This document shows, piece after piece, positions 17,286 to 24,762 of a DNA stretch of 64,000 nt. The notes beneath the pieces were generated by a model, which did not search any database, was not told the DNA's origin, and worked only from the letters and a program-made list of their open reading frames with translations. Made by a program: the position numbers and the translations under genes. The first letter of the stretch is position 1. Each line of letters begins with the position of its first letter. Source of the DNA: Cytophagaceae bacterium (GTDB lineage: Bacteria; Bacteroidota; Bacteroidia; Cytophagales; Cyclobacteriaceae); contig CP030886.1 of assembly GCA_006969745.1 (NCBI GenBank), positions 3,073,234 to 3,137,233 of the forward strand, written 5' to 3'.

Positions 17286-18524
17286 ATGCAGATTTTCAAG
17301 TTTGGGGGAGCATCAGTCAAAGATGCTGCAGGTGTTAAAAATTTAGCAGAGATCGTCTCATCATTCGGCGATGAGCCAGTGGTAATTGTTGTTTCAGCAA
17401 TGGGAAAAACAACTAATAAACTTGAAGAACTGGTTAAACTTGCACATTCTAACAATGATTATGCTGATGCTGTCAATGAATTGAAATCGTATCACCGCGA
17501 GGTAATCAAAGAGCTGAAAATTGAAATTCCTAAGAGATATGCTCAATTTGAAGAATCACTTGAAAAGGAATTGGTATCGTTAAGTCAACATGATGAGATG
17601 CTTGCTTATGACAAAGTCGTACCACACGGCGAACTCATGTCTACGTCTATCATTGAGGCATACCTTAAGAAGCAGACAGTGTGTGAGTGGGTTGATGCAA
17701 GATCATTGATTCGGACAGATCAGTACTTCACTGAAGCAAATGTGGATTGGGTAGTCACTGAAAAACAAATTTTGAAAGATTTACGGCCAATAGCTGAAAA
17801 GTGTGTTGTAGTAACTCAAGGATTTATCGGTTCTGATGTTGAAGGCAACTCAACTACTCTTGGACGAGAGGGATCCGATTATACTGGAGCGATATTAGCT
17901 TACTGCCTTAATGCGGATGGATTTACGGTGTGGAAAGATGTCCCGGGTATTTTGAATGCTGATCCAAGGATATTGGAAGAAACCGAGCAATACGAGAAGT
18001 TAAGTTATCGAGAGGTGACAGAAATGACTTACTACGGTGCGCAAGTGATTCATCCTAAAACGCTCAAACCAATAGCACAAAAAAGTATCCCACTAATTGT
18101 TCGATCTTTTCTTGACAGAGGTAAATCAGGGACAACAATTGCATCAGAGAATACAACCAAGATGGTTCCGTGCTTCGTTTTCAAAGGGAATCAATTATTG
18201 GTTACTGCTCAGGTTAAGGATCACAGCTTTATGAATGAGAAAAAATTAGGTATGATCCTTCAGGTCCTTGATTTGCTGAACATTAAGATTAACCTCATGC
18301 AAAATTCAGCTTTGACATTCTCATTTTGTATTGATAATAAAGAGTTTAAATCGAGAAGAATCAAAGAGCTATTAAATCGTGATTTCATTTTGACATTTGA
18401 GAGCCCATTGAATCTGGCTACAATCAAAAATTACACACCTGATTCATTTAATAAGTTGCCTTGGAACAGATCTATCATTATGGAACAAAAGACTTCAAAT
18501 AACTATCAAGTTTTGTATCGTTAA
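17286..18524 (+). CDS. lysC: Aspartate kinase, monofunctional
   Basis: Phosphorylates aspartate at the head of the lysine, threonine and methionine pathway. The 412 residues open with IFKFGGASV, the phosphate/aspartate site, followed by VVSAMGKTTNKLEEL. They also contain LGREGSDYTGAILAY, WKDVPGILNADPR and YYGAQVIHPKTLKP. The regulatory ACT region after about 290 is present but short, so feedback control may differ from the long enzymes. The last 4 bp overlap the convergent fructosamine-kinase gene. Confidence 0.95.
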   Translation: MQIFKFGGASVKDAAGVKNLAEIVSSFGDEPVVIVVSAMGKTTNKLEELVKLAHSNNDYADAVNELKSYHREVIKELKIEIPKRYAQFEESLEKELVSLSQHDEMLAYDKVVPHGELMSTSIIEAYLKKQTVCEWVDARSLIRTDQYFTEANVDWVVTEKQILKDLRPIAEKCVVVTQGFIGSDVEGNSTTLGREGSDYTGAILAYCLNADGFTVWKDVPGILNADPRILEETEQYEKLSYREVTEMTYYGAQVIHPKTLKPIAQKSIPLIVRSFLDRGKSGTTIASENTTKMVPCFVFKGNQLLVTAQVKDHSFMNEKKLGMILQVLDLLNIKINLMQNSALTFSFCIDNKEFKSRRIKELLNRDFILTFESPLNLATIKNYTPDSFNKLPWNRSIIMEQKTSNNYQVLYR

Positions 18525-19384
18525 GAAAAGCGATTGAGTGTTTGTATTATTCCTGTTAGGTAAGATGCACCAAATAGGTTTACGTGAACGAGGAGCGGGT
18601 ATAAGTTGTGAATATCTGTCCGCTCAATATAACCGGACTCCAAGGGGACGGTTTCGTTGTAATAATGATAAAATTCTGATGAGAATCCTCCAAATAGTTG
18701 GGTGAAAGCCAGCTCGGACTCTCTGTGACCATAATATACCGCAGGATCAAATATGGCTGCCTGCCCTGATTGATCTATCAGAAAATTTCCGCTCCACAAG
18801 TCACCATGTAATAATGCAGGCTTTTCACTTGGGACAAGCTGATCAAGCTTTTTGAATAGTAATTCAAACTGATTCTGAATGCTATTGGAGATTAGGTTTT
18901 TGGATTCCGCGAGACGTAGCTGTGGTAATAGTCGCTCATTGATAAAAAAATCAACCCAACTATTGTGTTTAGCATTTGATTGACGGAGGCTCCCAATATA
19001 GTTGTCGTGATTCAGGCCGAATTCAGCCTCGGTTTTCTGGTGTTGCCTGGCTAGCCTCGAACCAAAATTTTGCCAGAAATCAGACGATTGAGTGCCCTGA
19101 TCTATCCATTCGGTCAGCAAATAGGATTTTTCGCCAAGTATTCCTTTTCCATACGGTTTCGGTGTACGTATTGGTGAATGTCTATGAAGTAAATCCAAGC
19201 CCTTTTCTTCAGAAATGAACATCTCACTCAAGCTTCCTTTGTTCCATTTCAAAAAAAAGCTTCCTTGATTTGTAAATAGTTTATAAGCGCAATTGATACA
19301 GCCTCCGGAGACTGAAACAGCCTCTTTTAATTGTAAGGAAGGTGTGAGATGTTTTTTAAGGATTTGATCAATGAAATCATTCAT
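18521..19384 (-). CDS. Fructosamine/ketosamine-3-kinase family protein
   Basis: 287 residues with a protein-kinase-like (APH) fold. It has a Lys in FFLKWNKG for ATP, the catalytic loop LLHGDLWSGNFLI, metal Asp in AIFDPAVYYGHRESELAF, and AVSVSGGCIN near the N-terminus. The family phosphorylates glycated lysines so that they fall off proteins. The ATG overlaps the phosphatase stop (ATGA at 19381-19384), and this coupling is consistent with a protein-deglycation unit. Confidence 0.9.
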   Translation of the reverse strand: MNDFIDQILKKHLTPSLQLKEAVSVSGGCINCAYKLFTNQGSFFLKWNKGSLSEMFISEEKGLDLLHRHSPIRTPKPYGKGILGEKSYLLTEWIDQGTQSSDFWQNFGSRLARQHQKTEAEFGLNHDNYIGSLRQSNAKHNSWVDFFINERLLPQLRLAESKNLISNSIQNQFELLFKKLDQLVPSEKPALLHGDLWSGNFLIDQSGQAAIFDPAVYYGHRESELAFTQLFGGFSSEFYHYYNETVPLESGYIERTDIHNLYPLLVHVNLFGASYLTGIIQTLNRFS

Positions 19385-19851
19385 AGATCATGCGTTTTCC
19401 TTATAAAGGACAAAAATTCGTCCAGTGAACGATCCAAAATTTGATAAACTTCTTCAAAGCCATTCATACCGCCATACCAGGGATCAGGTACATCTTGTCC
19501 TTTACCGGCTGGATCAAAGTCTCGCATCAATAGTAACTTCTCTGGATCTGAGCCAAGTTCAATAGTCATGTTTCGATAATTAGAATGATCCATAGCTACC
19601 AAATAATCAAACTCATTCTGATGATGCTTTTTGAACTGCTGACCTTTATGATTCACAGGGACACCATGTTTTTCTGCAATTTCTATGGTTCTTGGGTCAG
19701 GATTTTCTCCCACGTGATAATTGGCTGTGCCAGCGGAATCTGTATGAATTTTATTGCTCAATCCTTCAGTTTCAAGCTTTTTCTTGAAAATCGCTTCTGC
19801 AAGAGGTGACCGACAAATATTGCCGAGACAAACAAATAAAACTTTTATCAT
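19381..19851 (-). CDS. Low-molecular-weight protein-tyrosine phosphatase
   Basis: 156 residues from the ATG at 19851, giving MIKVLFVCLGNICRSPLAEAIF. An upstream ATG at 19905 would add 18 atypical residues. The P-loop C8-x5-R14 (CLGNICRS) and the general acid Asp in VPDPWYGG are intact. In family members it removes phosphate from Tyr or acts on phosphosugars. Coupling with fructosamine kinase suggests a role in protein repair, but that is inference. Confidence 0.93.
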   Translation of the reverse strand: MIKVLFVCLGNICRSPLAEAIFKKKLETEGLSNKIHTDSAGTANYHVGENPDPRTIEIAEKHGVPVNHKGQQFKKHHQNEFDYLVAMDHSNYRNMTIELGSDPEKLLLMRDFDPAGKGQDVPDPWYGGMNGFEEVYQILDRSLDEFLSFIRKTHDL

Positions 19852-19939
19852 AACAAGGGGGTTACTTTTTTTAATTAGATAGTATATATCTAATGCATAA
19901 CACAAATTTATTCATACACCTGTTTGACAAGTAAAAAAG

Positions 19940-19964
19940 AAAGTCCCGTTTTTGACGGGACTTT
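19940..19964 (-). terminator. Intrinsic terminator of the DUF6588 gene
   Basis: AAAGTCCCGT (19940-19949) pairs perfectly with ACGGGACTTT (19955-19964) around a 5-nt loop. On the minus strand it is followed by a T-rich run, placing it 3' of the gene that stops at 19991. Confidence 0.9.
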
Positions 19965-19990
19965 TCTTTGTTTATATGGTTCTTGATTAA

Positions 19991-21058
19991 TTATCTGATA
20001 CTAATACCAGCACCTACGGTGAAAGTATTGTATTTCTGAATAGAGTAGTCTGCATGTAGTGTCAGCACAAGCAACTTGATTCTTGCTCCGAAAGTAAGTC
20101 TGGGTGAACTTCCACCATCAAACGAAAGATCTATTGGATTTTGTATAGTCACTGTTTGACCCATGTCATCAGTATAAGTAAAATCACCATTCACTTTAAA
20201 CGAGCTGCTTCCGATGTTATATCCAAGCCCTACATAGGGTGTCAGAATAGCTAATTTTTTGGAAGCTAAAACTTGAATGGTAGTGGAAGAAGCTTTGAAC
20301 TCAGCCGTACCATCTGCTTCATATCTGTATCCATTGGAATCTGTTTCATCCACATCAATGTCAAATTCTGCTTTTAATCCGGTGTATCCGATGAAGCCCG
20401 AAAGATCAAATGGAACGAGTTTCAATCCAGGAATCCATTGTTTGATGTCGTGCATTACACCTATTCCAAACAAACTAATACTTAGATCATCAATATTTTG
20501 TGTAGGTACAATCCTGATTTTCAGGTCAGTATTTTTAACCAAACCTACGCCCAATTGAAAAGCGGGCACTGGAAAACCAGCAATAGGGAGATCATTGGTA
20601 TCAAAGCCTTCAGCAGCTGGGAATGGATCTGATTCGTTGGCAAAATTAATTGGACCAATTTGAGCATTACCTCTCACCACAAGGTTAGTGGTAGTAGGAC
20701 CTCCGACAGCTGCTGGTAGACTAGCCTCTGATCCACTCTGAAGTCTTAGGTTCTGAAAATCAGCATTTCTAAACTGCCAAAGCTTATCGCTACTGGGAAT
20801 GTTTGCAAGGTTCATTGAAGCAGTCAAGTCAAAACCTAAAAGTTTATGGGGTTTAGCTGTATTGACCCAGCCACTTCCAAGCCCATTATTAAACGAAAGC
20901 ATAATCGGTTTGATGTAGCTCTCAAGATATAGCTCCGCATCTTCCGGTCCTGCTTTGAAAACTTCACCAAAGTCCTGCGATTTAGCGGAATGGCTAAGTA
21001 GACAAAATCCAACTAGCAATGAGGACATAATTTTAGTAGTAGATTTTTTCATAATCAT
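19991..21058 (-). CDS. DUF6588-family outer-membrane/secreted protein
   Basis: 355 residues from ATG 21058 (MIMKKSTTKI); the ATG at 21112 precedes the signal peptide by 18 polar residues and is unlikely. The signal peptide ends near HSAKSQ. The body matches DUF6588: YLESYIKPIMLSFNNGLGSGWVNTAKPH, repeated beta strands and a last strand HADYSIQKYNTFTVGAG. This is a predicted barrel of unknown function in Bacteroidota. Its upstream region is shared divergently with the Fur-like gene. Confidence 0.78.
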   Translation of the reverse strand: MIMKKSTTKIMSSLLVGFCLLSHSAKSQDFGEVFKAGPEDAELYLESYIKPIMLSFNNGLGSGWVNTAKPHKLLGFDLTASMNLANIPSSDKLWQFRNADFQNLRLQSGSEASLPAAVGGPTTTNLVVRGNAQIGPINFANESDPFPAAEGFDTNDLPIAGFPVPAFQLGVGLVKNTDLKIRIVPTQNIDDLSISLFGIGVMHDIKQWIPGLKLVPFDLSGFIGYTGLKAEFDIDVDETDSNGYRYEADGTAEFKASSTTIQVLASKKLAILTPYVGLGYNIGSSSFKVNGDFTYTDDMGQTVTIQNPIDLSFDGGSSPRLTFGARIKLLVLTLHADYSIQKYNTFTVGAGISIR

Positions 21059-21107
21059 TGTTTTTGATTCTGATTGATTTAAGGCAAAACGTGTTTTACT
21101 GCAATTA

Positions 21108-21175
21108 ACCAAGATTTTACCAGATTTTCGATCCTAAGCAAAAGGTATTTTAAATCATTAGTCGAAAATCTTGGT
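21108..21175. promoter_or_regulatory. Inverted-repeat operator candidate between DUF6588 gene and fur-like gene
   Basis: ACCAAGATTTT (21108-21118) is the exact reverse complement of AAAATCTTGGT (21165-21175). A second arm, AGATTTTCGA (21122-21131), pairs exactly with TCGAAAATCT (21162-21171). So two directly repeated half-sites face one inverted half-site. The right arm covers the TTG (21171-21173) of a likely promoter. This could be an autoregulatory Fur/PerR-type site, although the motif does not look like a classic PerR box. Confidence 0.5.
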
Positions 21176-21201
21176 CATAAATAGATTATGAATTAATTTC
21201 G
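21171..21201 (+). promoter_or_regulatory. Candidate promoter of the fur-like/peroxiredoxin unit
   Basis: TTG at 21171-21173 and TAATTTCG at 21194-21201 are separated by 20 bp, matching the -33 TTTG / -7 TAnnTTTG architecture of Bacteroidota sigma-A promoters with one mismatch in the -7. The start codon is 21 bp downstream. Confidence 0.4.
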
Positions 21202-21221
21202 CATTTGAGAATAATTCCTAA

Positions 21222-21665
21222 ATGGAAATTACTAATCAAGTCAAAAATCAACTCAGTGAGGCAGGATTAAAGGCCACACATCCTCGGATTGTGGTGTTAA
21301 GAGAACTTGTGGTATCAAATGATCATCCAACTGCTGAGAGGATTCATGAAAACATCAAGATTGATAATCCTTCAATTTCTTTGGGAAGTGTTTATCGAGT
21401 ATTAGATGTCTTGGTGGATGCTGGATTAATTCAACGAGTATCTGTAAGGTCCGGATCAAAAAGATATGATGCCAATATGAGTCCTCACGGACATTTATAT
21501 TGCCTCCAGACGAATAAGATTCAGGATTTTTATGATGAAGAACTCTACGAACTGATAAATGAATTTTTCAGGAAGAAAAGAATCAGAAATTTCAAGATTA
21601 ACGAAATCAAGCTTCAGGTAAACGGTGAACGTATCGATCCTGATGCTGAAATAACAATTACATAA
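21222..21665 (+). CDS. Fur/PerR-family metal-dependent repressor lacking the CxxC zinc motifs
   Basis: 147 residues. The winged helix (about 10-85) includes ATHPRIVVLRELV and SLGSVYRVLDVLVDAGLIQ. The regulatory metal site is recognisable in KRYDANMSPHGHLYC (Asp83, His89, His91). The structural zinc pairs are missing: Cys94 stands alone where CxxC is normal, and the C-terminal CxxC is absent. The peroxiredoxin gene 33 bp downstream suggests a peroxide-responsive (PerR-like) role. Metal dependence is inference. Confidence 0.88.
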   Translation: MEITNQVKNQLSEAGLKATHPRIVVLRELVVSNDHPTAERIHENIKIDNPSISLGSVYRVLDVLVDAGLIQRVSVRSGSKRYDANMSPHGHLYCLQTNKIQDFYDEELYELINEFFRKKRIRNFKINEIKLQVNGERIDPDAEITIT

Positions 21666-21698
21666 TTTTTCAAACACTTTAAAAACAAAAAAACGCAC

Positions 21699-22328
21699 AT
21701 GTCATTAGTAGGAAAAAGAGCACCGATCGTAAACTCACCAGCAGTTATTAATGGTGAGGAGATTGTAGAAAATTTTTCACTAGATCAATACATTGGTAAG
21801 AAAGAAGTGATTTTCTTCTTCTATCCAAAAGATTTCACATTTGTATGTCCAACTGAAATTCATGCTTTCCAGGAGAAACTAGCAGAATTTGAGAAACGTG
21901 GTGTAGCTGTAGTTGGTGCATCATGCGACACTGAAGAAACGCATCTTGCATGGTTGATGACTAATAAAGATAAAGGTGGAATTAATGGAGTTACATACCC
22001 TTTAGTAGCTGATCCATCTAAAACAGTAGCTTCCAACTTTGGAGTGCTTGCAGGCGATTGGTCATACGACGAGGAAGGTAACCTTAGTTTTGAAGGAGCT
22101 CCTGTAGCTTTCAGAGGAACATTCTATATCGACAAAGAGGGTATTGTTAGACATGAAACAATCAACGACCTTCCACTCGGAAGAAACATTGATGAAATGC
22201 TAAGAATTGTTGATGCATGGCAGCACGTTCAAAAGCACGGAGAAGTTTGTCCGGCAAACTGGGAAGAAGGTAAAACTGCAATGAGTGCTACCCGAGAAGG
22301 AGTGGCCGAATACCTTTCGAGCAATTAA
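21699..22328 (+). CDS. Typical 2-Cys peroxiredoxin (AhpC/Prx1 class)
   Basis: Reduces H2O2 and organic peroxides. The 209 residues have the peroxidatic Cys50 in FYPKDFTFVCPTE, the resolving Cys184 in GEVCPANW, and an Arg in FRGTFYID completing the active site. The extended C-terminus after Cys184 matches the sensitive Prx1 subtype. It is probably co-transcribed with the Fur-like repressor and ends at a terminator. The electron donor is not encoded nearby. Confidence 0.95.
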   Translation: MSLVGKRAPIVNSPAVINGEEIVENFSLDQYIGKKEVIFFFYPKDFTFVCPTEIHAFQEKLAEFEKRGVAVVGASCDTEETHLAWLMTNKDKGGINGVTYPLVADPSKTVASNFGVLAGDWSYDEEGNLSFEGAPVAFRGTFYIDKEGIVRHETINDLPLGRNIDEMLRIVDAWQHVQKHGEVCPANWEEGKTAMSATREGVAEYLSSN

Positions 22329-22348
22329 TATGAATTGAACTGAAATAT

Positions 22349-22373
22349 AAGGCTGATCATTATGATCAGCCTT
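22349..22373 (+). terminator. Intrinsic terminator after peroxiredoxin gene
   Basis: AAGGCTGATCAT (22349-22360) pairs with ATGATCAGCCTT (22362-22373), a 12-bp inverted repeat followed by a T-run (CTTTTTTATT). Confidence 0.92.
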
Positions 22374-22429
22374 TTTTATTTATATAATGTGCAAATTCGT
22401 ACCTCATTATACTTTATTAAGAATATCAC

Positions 22430-23344
22430 TTGAAAGCACTCGTAATTAAATCAACTGGACTTTGGTATGAAGTGATGGCCGGTCAGGACAGGCTGATGGC
22501 TAGATTGAGAGGCAAGTTTAAGCTGGAAGATAAAAAGCTGACAAATCCTATAGCGGTAGGAGATTGGGTGGAAGTTGATCCCAACGACCAGGTGGATGGA
22601 GAATGGGTGATTTCAAAAATATATGAGCGCAACAACTATGTGATAAGAGCAAGCCCAAGGAAAAAGGGTCATGACCATATAATAGCTAGTAACATAGATC
22701 AGGGAGTTTTGATTGTTACATTAAAAAAGCCAAGAACATCTATTGGGTTTATCGATCGATTCCTGATAACACTAGAAAGTTTCCGTATCCCGGGAATTAT
22801 TCTTTTCAATAAGGAAGATCTATATACAAAGAAAGAACTTCAGAAGTACGAGGAGCTAAAGGAGGTCTATGAGAAAGTAGGATATCAAGTAGCTCTTGGT
22901 CAATTCGAAACCGGAGTGTCCGATCTTGTAAAGTCATTGTTCTTAAACAAAAAAAGTCTGTTATCAGGACATAGCGGTGCTGGTAAATCAACCCTTATCA
23001 ATCAATTAATACCGGAGGCCACTCAGGAAGTGAAAGAGGTGTCAGGTTTTGCTAATAAAGGTGTACATACCACCACATTTGCAGAATTGTTTTACCTGGA
23101 CAATAAATCAACTATAATTGATACGCCTGGTATTAAGGAGTTGGGCTTATCTGAAATTGAAAATGAGGAACTTGCGCATTACTTTCCTGAAATGAGACAA
23201 CTCTTAGGCAAATGCAAGTTTCATAATTGCCTGCATGAAAATGAGCCGGGCTGTGTGGTGAAAGATCAGGTCGGGGAAGTAATATCAAAATCGAGGTATG
23301 AAAGCTACTTGTCGATTTTGAGAAATGAAGATGGCCGTAAATAA
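22430..23344 (+). CDS. rsgA: Small-subunit ribosome biogenesis GTPase RsgA
   Basis: Circularly permuted GTPase that checks 30S maturation. Residues run OB-fold (about 1-75), then G4 NKED (127-130), G1 GHSGAGKST (180-188) and G3 DTPG (231-234). Then come the zinc ligands Cys262-x4-Cys267-x-His269-x5-Cys275. The start is TTG at 22430, the only initiator giving the conserved N-terminus (MKALVIKSTG). It follows the peroxiredoxin terminator by about 57 bp and so has its own promoter. Confidence 0.96.
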   Translation: MKALVIKSTGLWYEVMAGQDRLMARLRGKFKLEDKKLTNPIAVGDWVEVDPNDQVDGEWVISKIYERNNYVIRASPRKKGHDHIIASNIDQGVLIVTLKKPRTSIGFIDRFLITLESFRIPGIILFNKEDLYTKKELQKYEELKEVYEKVGYQVALGQFETGVSDLVKSLFLNKKSLLSGHSGAGKSTLINQLIPEATQEVKEVSGFANKGVHTTTFAELFYLDNKSTIIDTPGIKELGLSEIENEELAHYFPEMRQLLGKCKFHNCLHENEPGCVVKDQVGEVISKSRYESYLSILRNEDGRK

Positions 23345-23348
23345 AAAA

Positions 23349-23371
23349 GGGCCGCTCATATCGAACGGCCC
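23349..23371 (-). terminator. Hairpin after rsgA, terminator-like on the minus strand
   Basis: GGGCCG (23349-23354) pairs with CGGCCC (23366-23371). The A-run is on the left (23343-23348), so the T-run follows the stem only for leftward transcription. Both flanking genes are rightward. It may stop antisense transcription or be an mRNA-end hairpin. A second small stem, GCTACT/AGTAGC, lies at 23392-23408. Confidence 0.45.
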
Positions 23372-23509
23372 CATCACACAACCAACCTAACGCTACTCTG
23401 AAAGTAGCCAATTAGATAACAAACAATAATGACTGAAGGTTTCGCGAAAACACGTAACTTTCTTAATGGTTTTGTTTGGACTACTTTTTGTTATTAGACG
23501 AGAGAAAAT

Positions 23510-24298
23510 ATGAAGTTGAAAATGAAGATTTTGAAGAATTTTATAACAATGGTCATGCTGACCGCCACAATTACATTGGTCTCATGTGAATTGTTTGATG
23601 ATGCAATAGGCCCGCTGCCTCTGACAGAGGGAGAGATAATAGAAGGGCTAAAAGAGGCACTTACGATAGGTTTAGATAATTCTGTCACAAGTGCTTCCAG
23701 TGTAAACGGGTACCTTCAAAGTGAAGTGATCAAGATATTACTTCCGGAAGAAGTTGTGGAACTCCAGTCAACGATTAATTCGAGTGTACTATTAAAGCCT
23801 GCCTATGATATTTATGTAGGAGCAAATAATAATGGACAAGATATTTTCGAAGAATTGATCACTGCCATGAACCGAGGTGCAGAAAACGCAGCAGACAAGG
23901 CATTTCCTATTTTCGGTGACGCTATTACCGGCATGACTATAAATGATGCAAGAGGAATTTTAGATGGCGGAGATCGATCGGCAACCGACTTTTTTGAGCA
24001 GCAAACACGTACAAACTTGATCACTGCCTTTTCTCCTGATGTCAAGACAGCACTAGATGGCACTGGTGCAATAGAGCTGTTTGGGCTTGTTTCAGGATTC
24101 CTTAATCAGCCTGTTGGATTAGGTACAACAGTCAGTGATTTTGTCAATGTAGAAGTACCCAATAGCATTGAAGAGTATGCAACTGAAAAAGCCGTTGACG
24201 GACTGTTTTATTTAGTGGGAGAGGAAGAAAAGAAAATTCGTGATGATCCATTTGCATGGGGAAGTGCAATTATCGAACGAGTTTTCGGGAGTGATTAA
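23510..24298 (+). CDS. DUF4197 lipoprotein
   Basis: 262 residues with a lipobox ending LVSC (about residue 26), so a predicted lipoprotein. The body matches DUF4197: LTEGEIIEGLKEALTIGLDNS near the N-terminus and NRGAENAADKAFPIFGDAITGMTINDARGIL-type helices mid-way, then ATDFFEQQTR. This conserved periplasmic or outer-membrane-anchored helical protein has no known activity. A clear terminator follows. Confidence 0.88.
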   Translation: MKLKMKILKNFITMVMLTATITLVSCELFDDAIGPLPLTEGEIIEGLKEALTIGLDNSVTSASSVNGYLQSEVIKILLPEEVVELQSTINSSVLLKPAYDIYVGANNNGQDIFEELITAMNRGAENAADKAFPIFGDAITGMTINDARGILDGGDRSATDFFEQQTRTNLITAFSPDVKTALDGTGAIELFGLVSGFLNQPVGLGTTVSDFVNVEVPNSIEEYATEKAVDGLFYLVGEEEKKIRDDPFAWGSAIIERVFGSD

Positions 24299-24318
24299 AA
24301 ATATCCCTTATTTATCCT

Positions 24319-24338
24319 AAAGCCGGTTTCCCGGCTTT
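24319..24338 (+). terminator. Intrinsic terminator after DUF4197 gene
   Basis: AAAGCCGG (24319-24326) and CCGGCTTT (24331-24338) with a TTTC loop, followed by CTTTTTAA. Confidence 0.92.
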
Positions 24339-24351
24339 CTTTTTAACCAGC

Positions 24352-24417
24352 AATACTACATTTAGGACATTAATGAAACTTTTTGTTTTTATTTGCGAAT
24401 ACTACATTTAGGAAATT
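24352..24417 (+). promoter_or_regulatory. Tandem 20-bp operator and promoter of the PadR-permease operon
   Basis: AATACTACATTTAGGACATT (24352-24371) is repeated at 24398-24417 with one mismatch (AATACTACATTTAGGAAATT), start to start 46 bp. The second copy contains TACATTTA (24403-24410), a near -7 element, 17 bp after TTTG (24382-24385). A regulator bound here would sit on the promoter. The PadR protein encoded 7 bp downstream of the second copy is the obvious candidate. Confidence 0.65.
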
Positions 24418-24423
24418 GACCTT

Positions 24424-24762
24424 ATGAAAAAATATCAACTGGGAGAATTTGAAGAAATAGTACTGCTCACAGTAGGAGTGCTGTTTAATGAAGCATACGG
24501 TGTAGCTATCAAGGAAGAAATAGAAAAGCGACTGAAAAGGAAAGTGAGTGTAGGTGCTTTACAATCTGCACTAAGAAGGATGGAGAAGAAAGGGTATCTG
24601 GATAGCAGGCAAGGGGAATCTAATCAGAAGCGTGGAGGAAAACCCAAACGATTTTTTACGATCACAGCCTACGGAAAAGAAGCTCTGAAATACTCACAGG
24701 ATGTAAGAACCCAGCTTTGGAATGCAATCCCTGAAGTGGCACTAGATCTCAAATTTGGATGA
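24424..24762 (+). CDS. PadR-family transcriptional regulator
   Basis: 112 residues with a winged helix: LGEFEEIVLLTVGVLFNEAYG, then VSVGALQSALRRMEKKGYLDSR as recognition helix and start of the wing, then GKPKRFFTITAYGKEAL. PadR repressors usually control the adjacent transporter, and here the TGA overlaps the permease ATG (ATGA, 24759-24762). It probably represses its own operon by binding the tandem repeat upstream. The ligand is unknown. Confidence 0.95.
   Translation: MKKYQLGEFEEIVLLTVGVLFNEAYGVAIKEEIEKRLKRKVSVGALQSALRRMEKKGYLDSRQGESNQKRGGKPKRFFTITAYGKEALKYSQDVRTQLWNAIPEVALDLKFG

Noticed and set aside
23430..23498. Possible 22-codon ORF after rsgA (MTEGFAKTRN…)
   Set aside because: No helix or known motif, no clear ribosome-binding site, unrelated to neighbours; probably chance in a non-coding gap.
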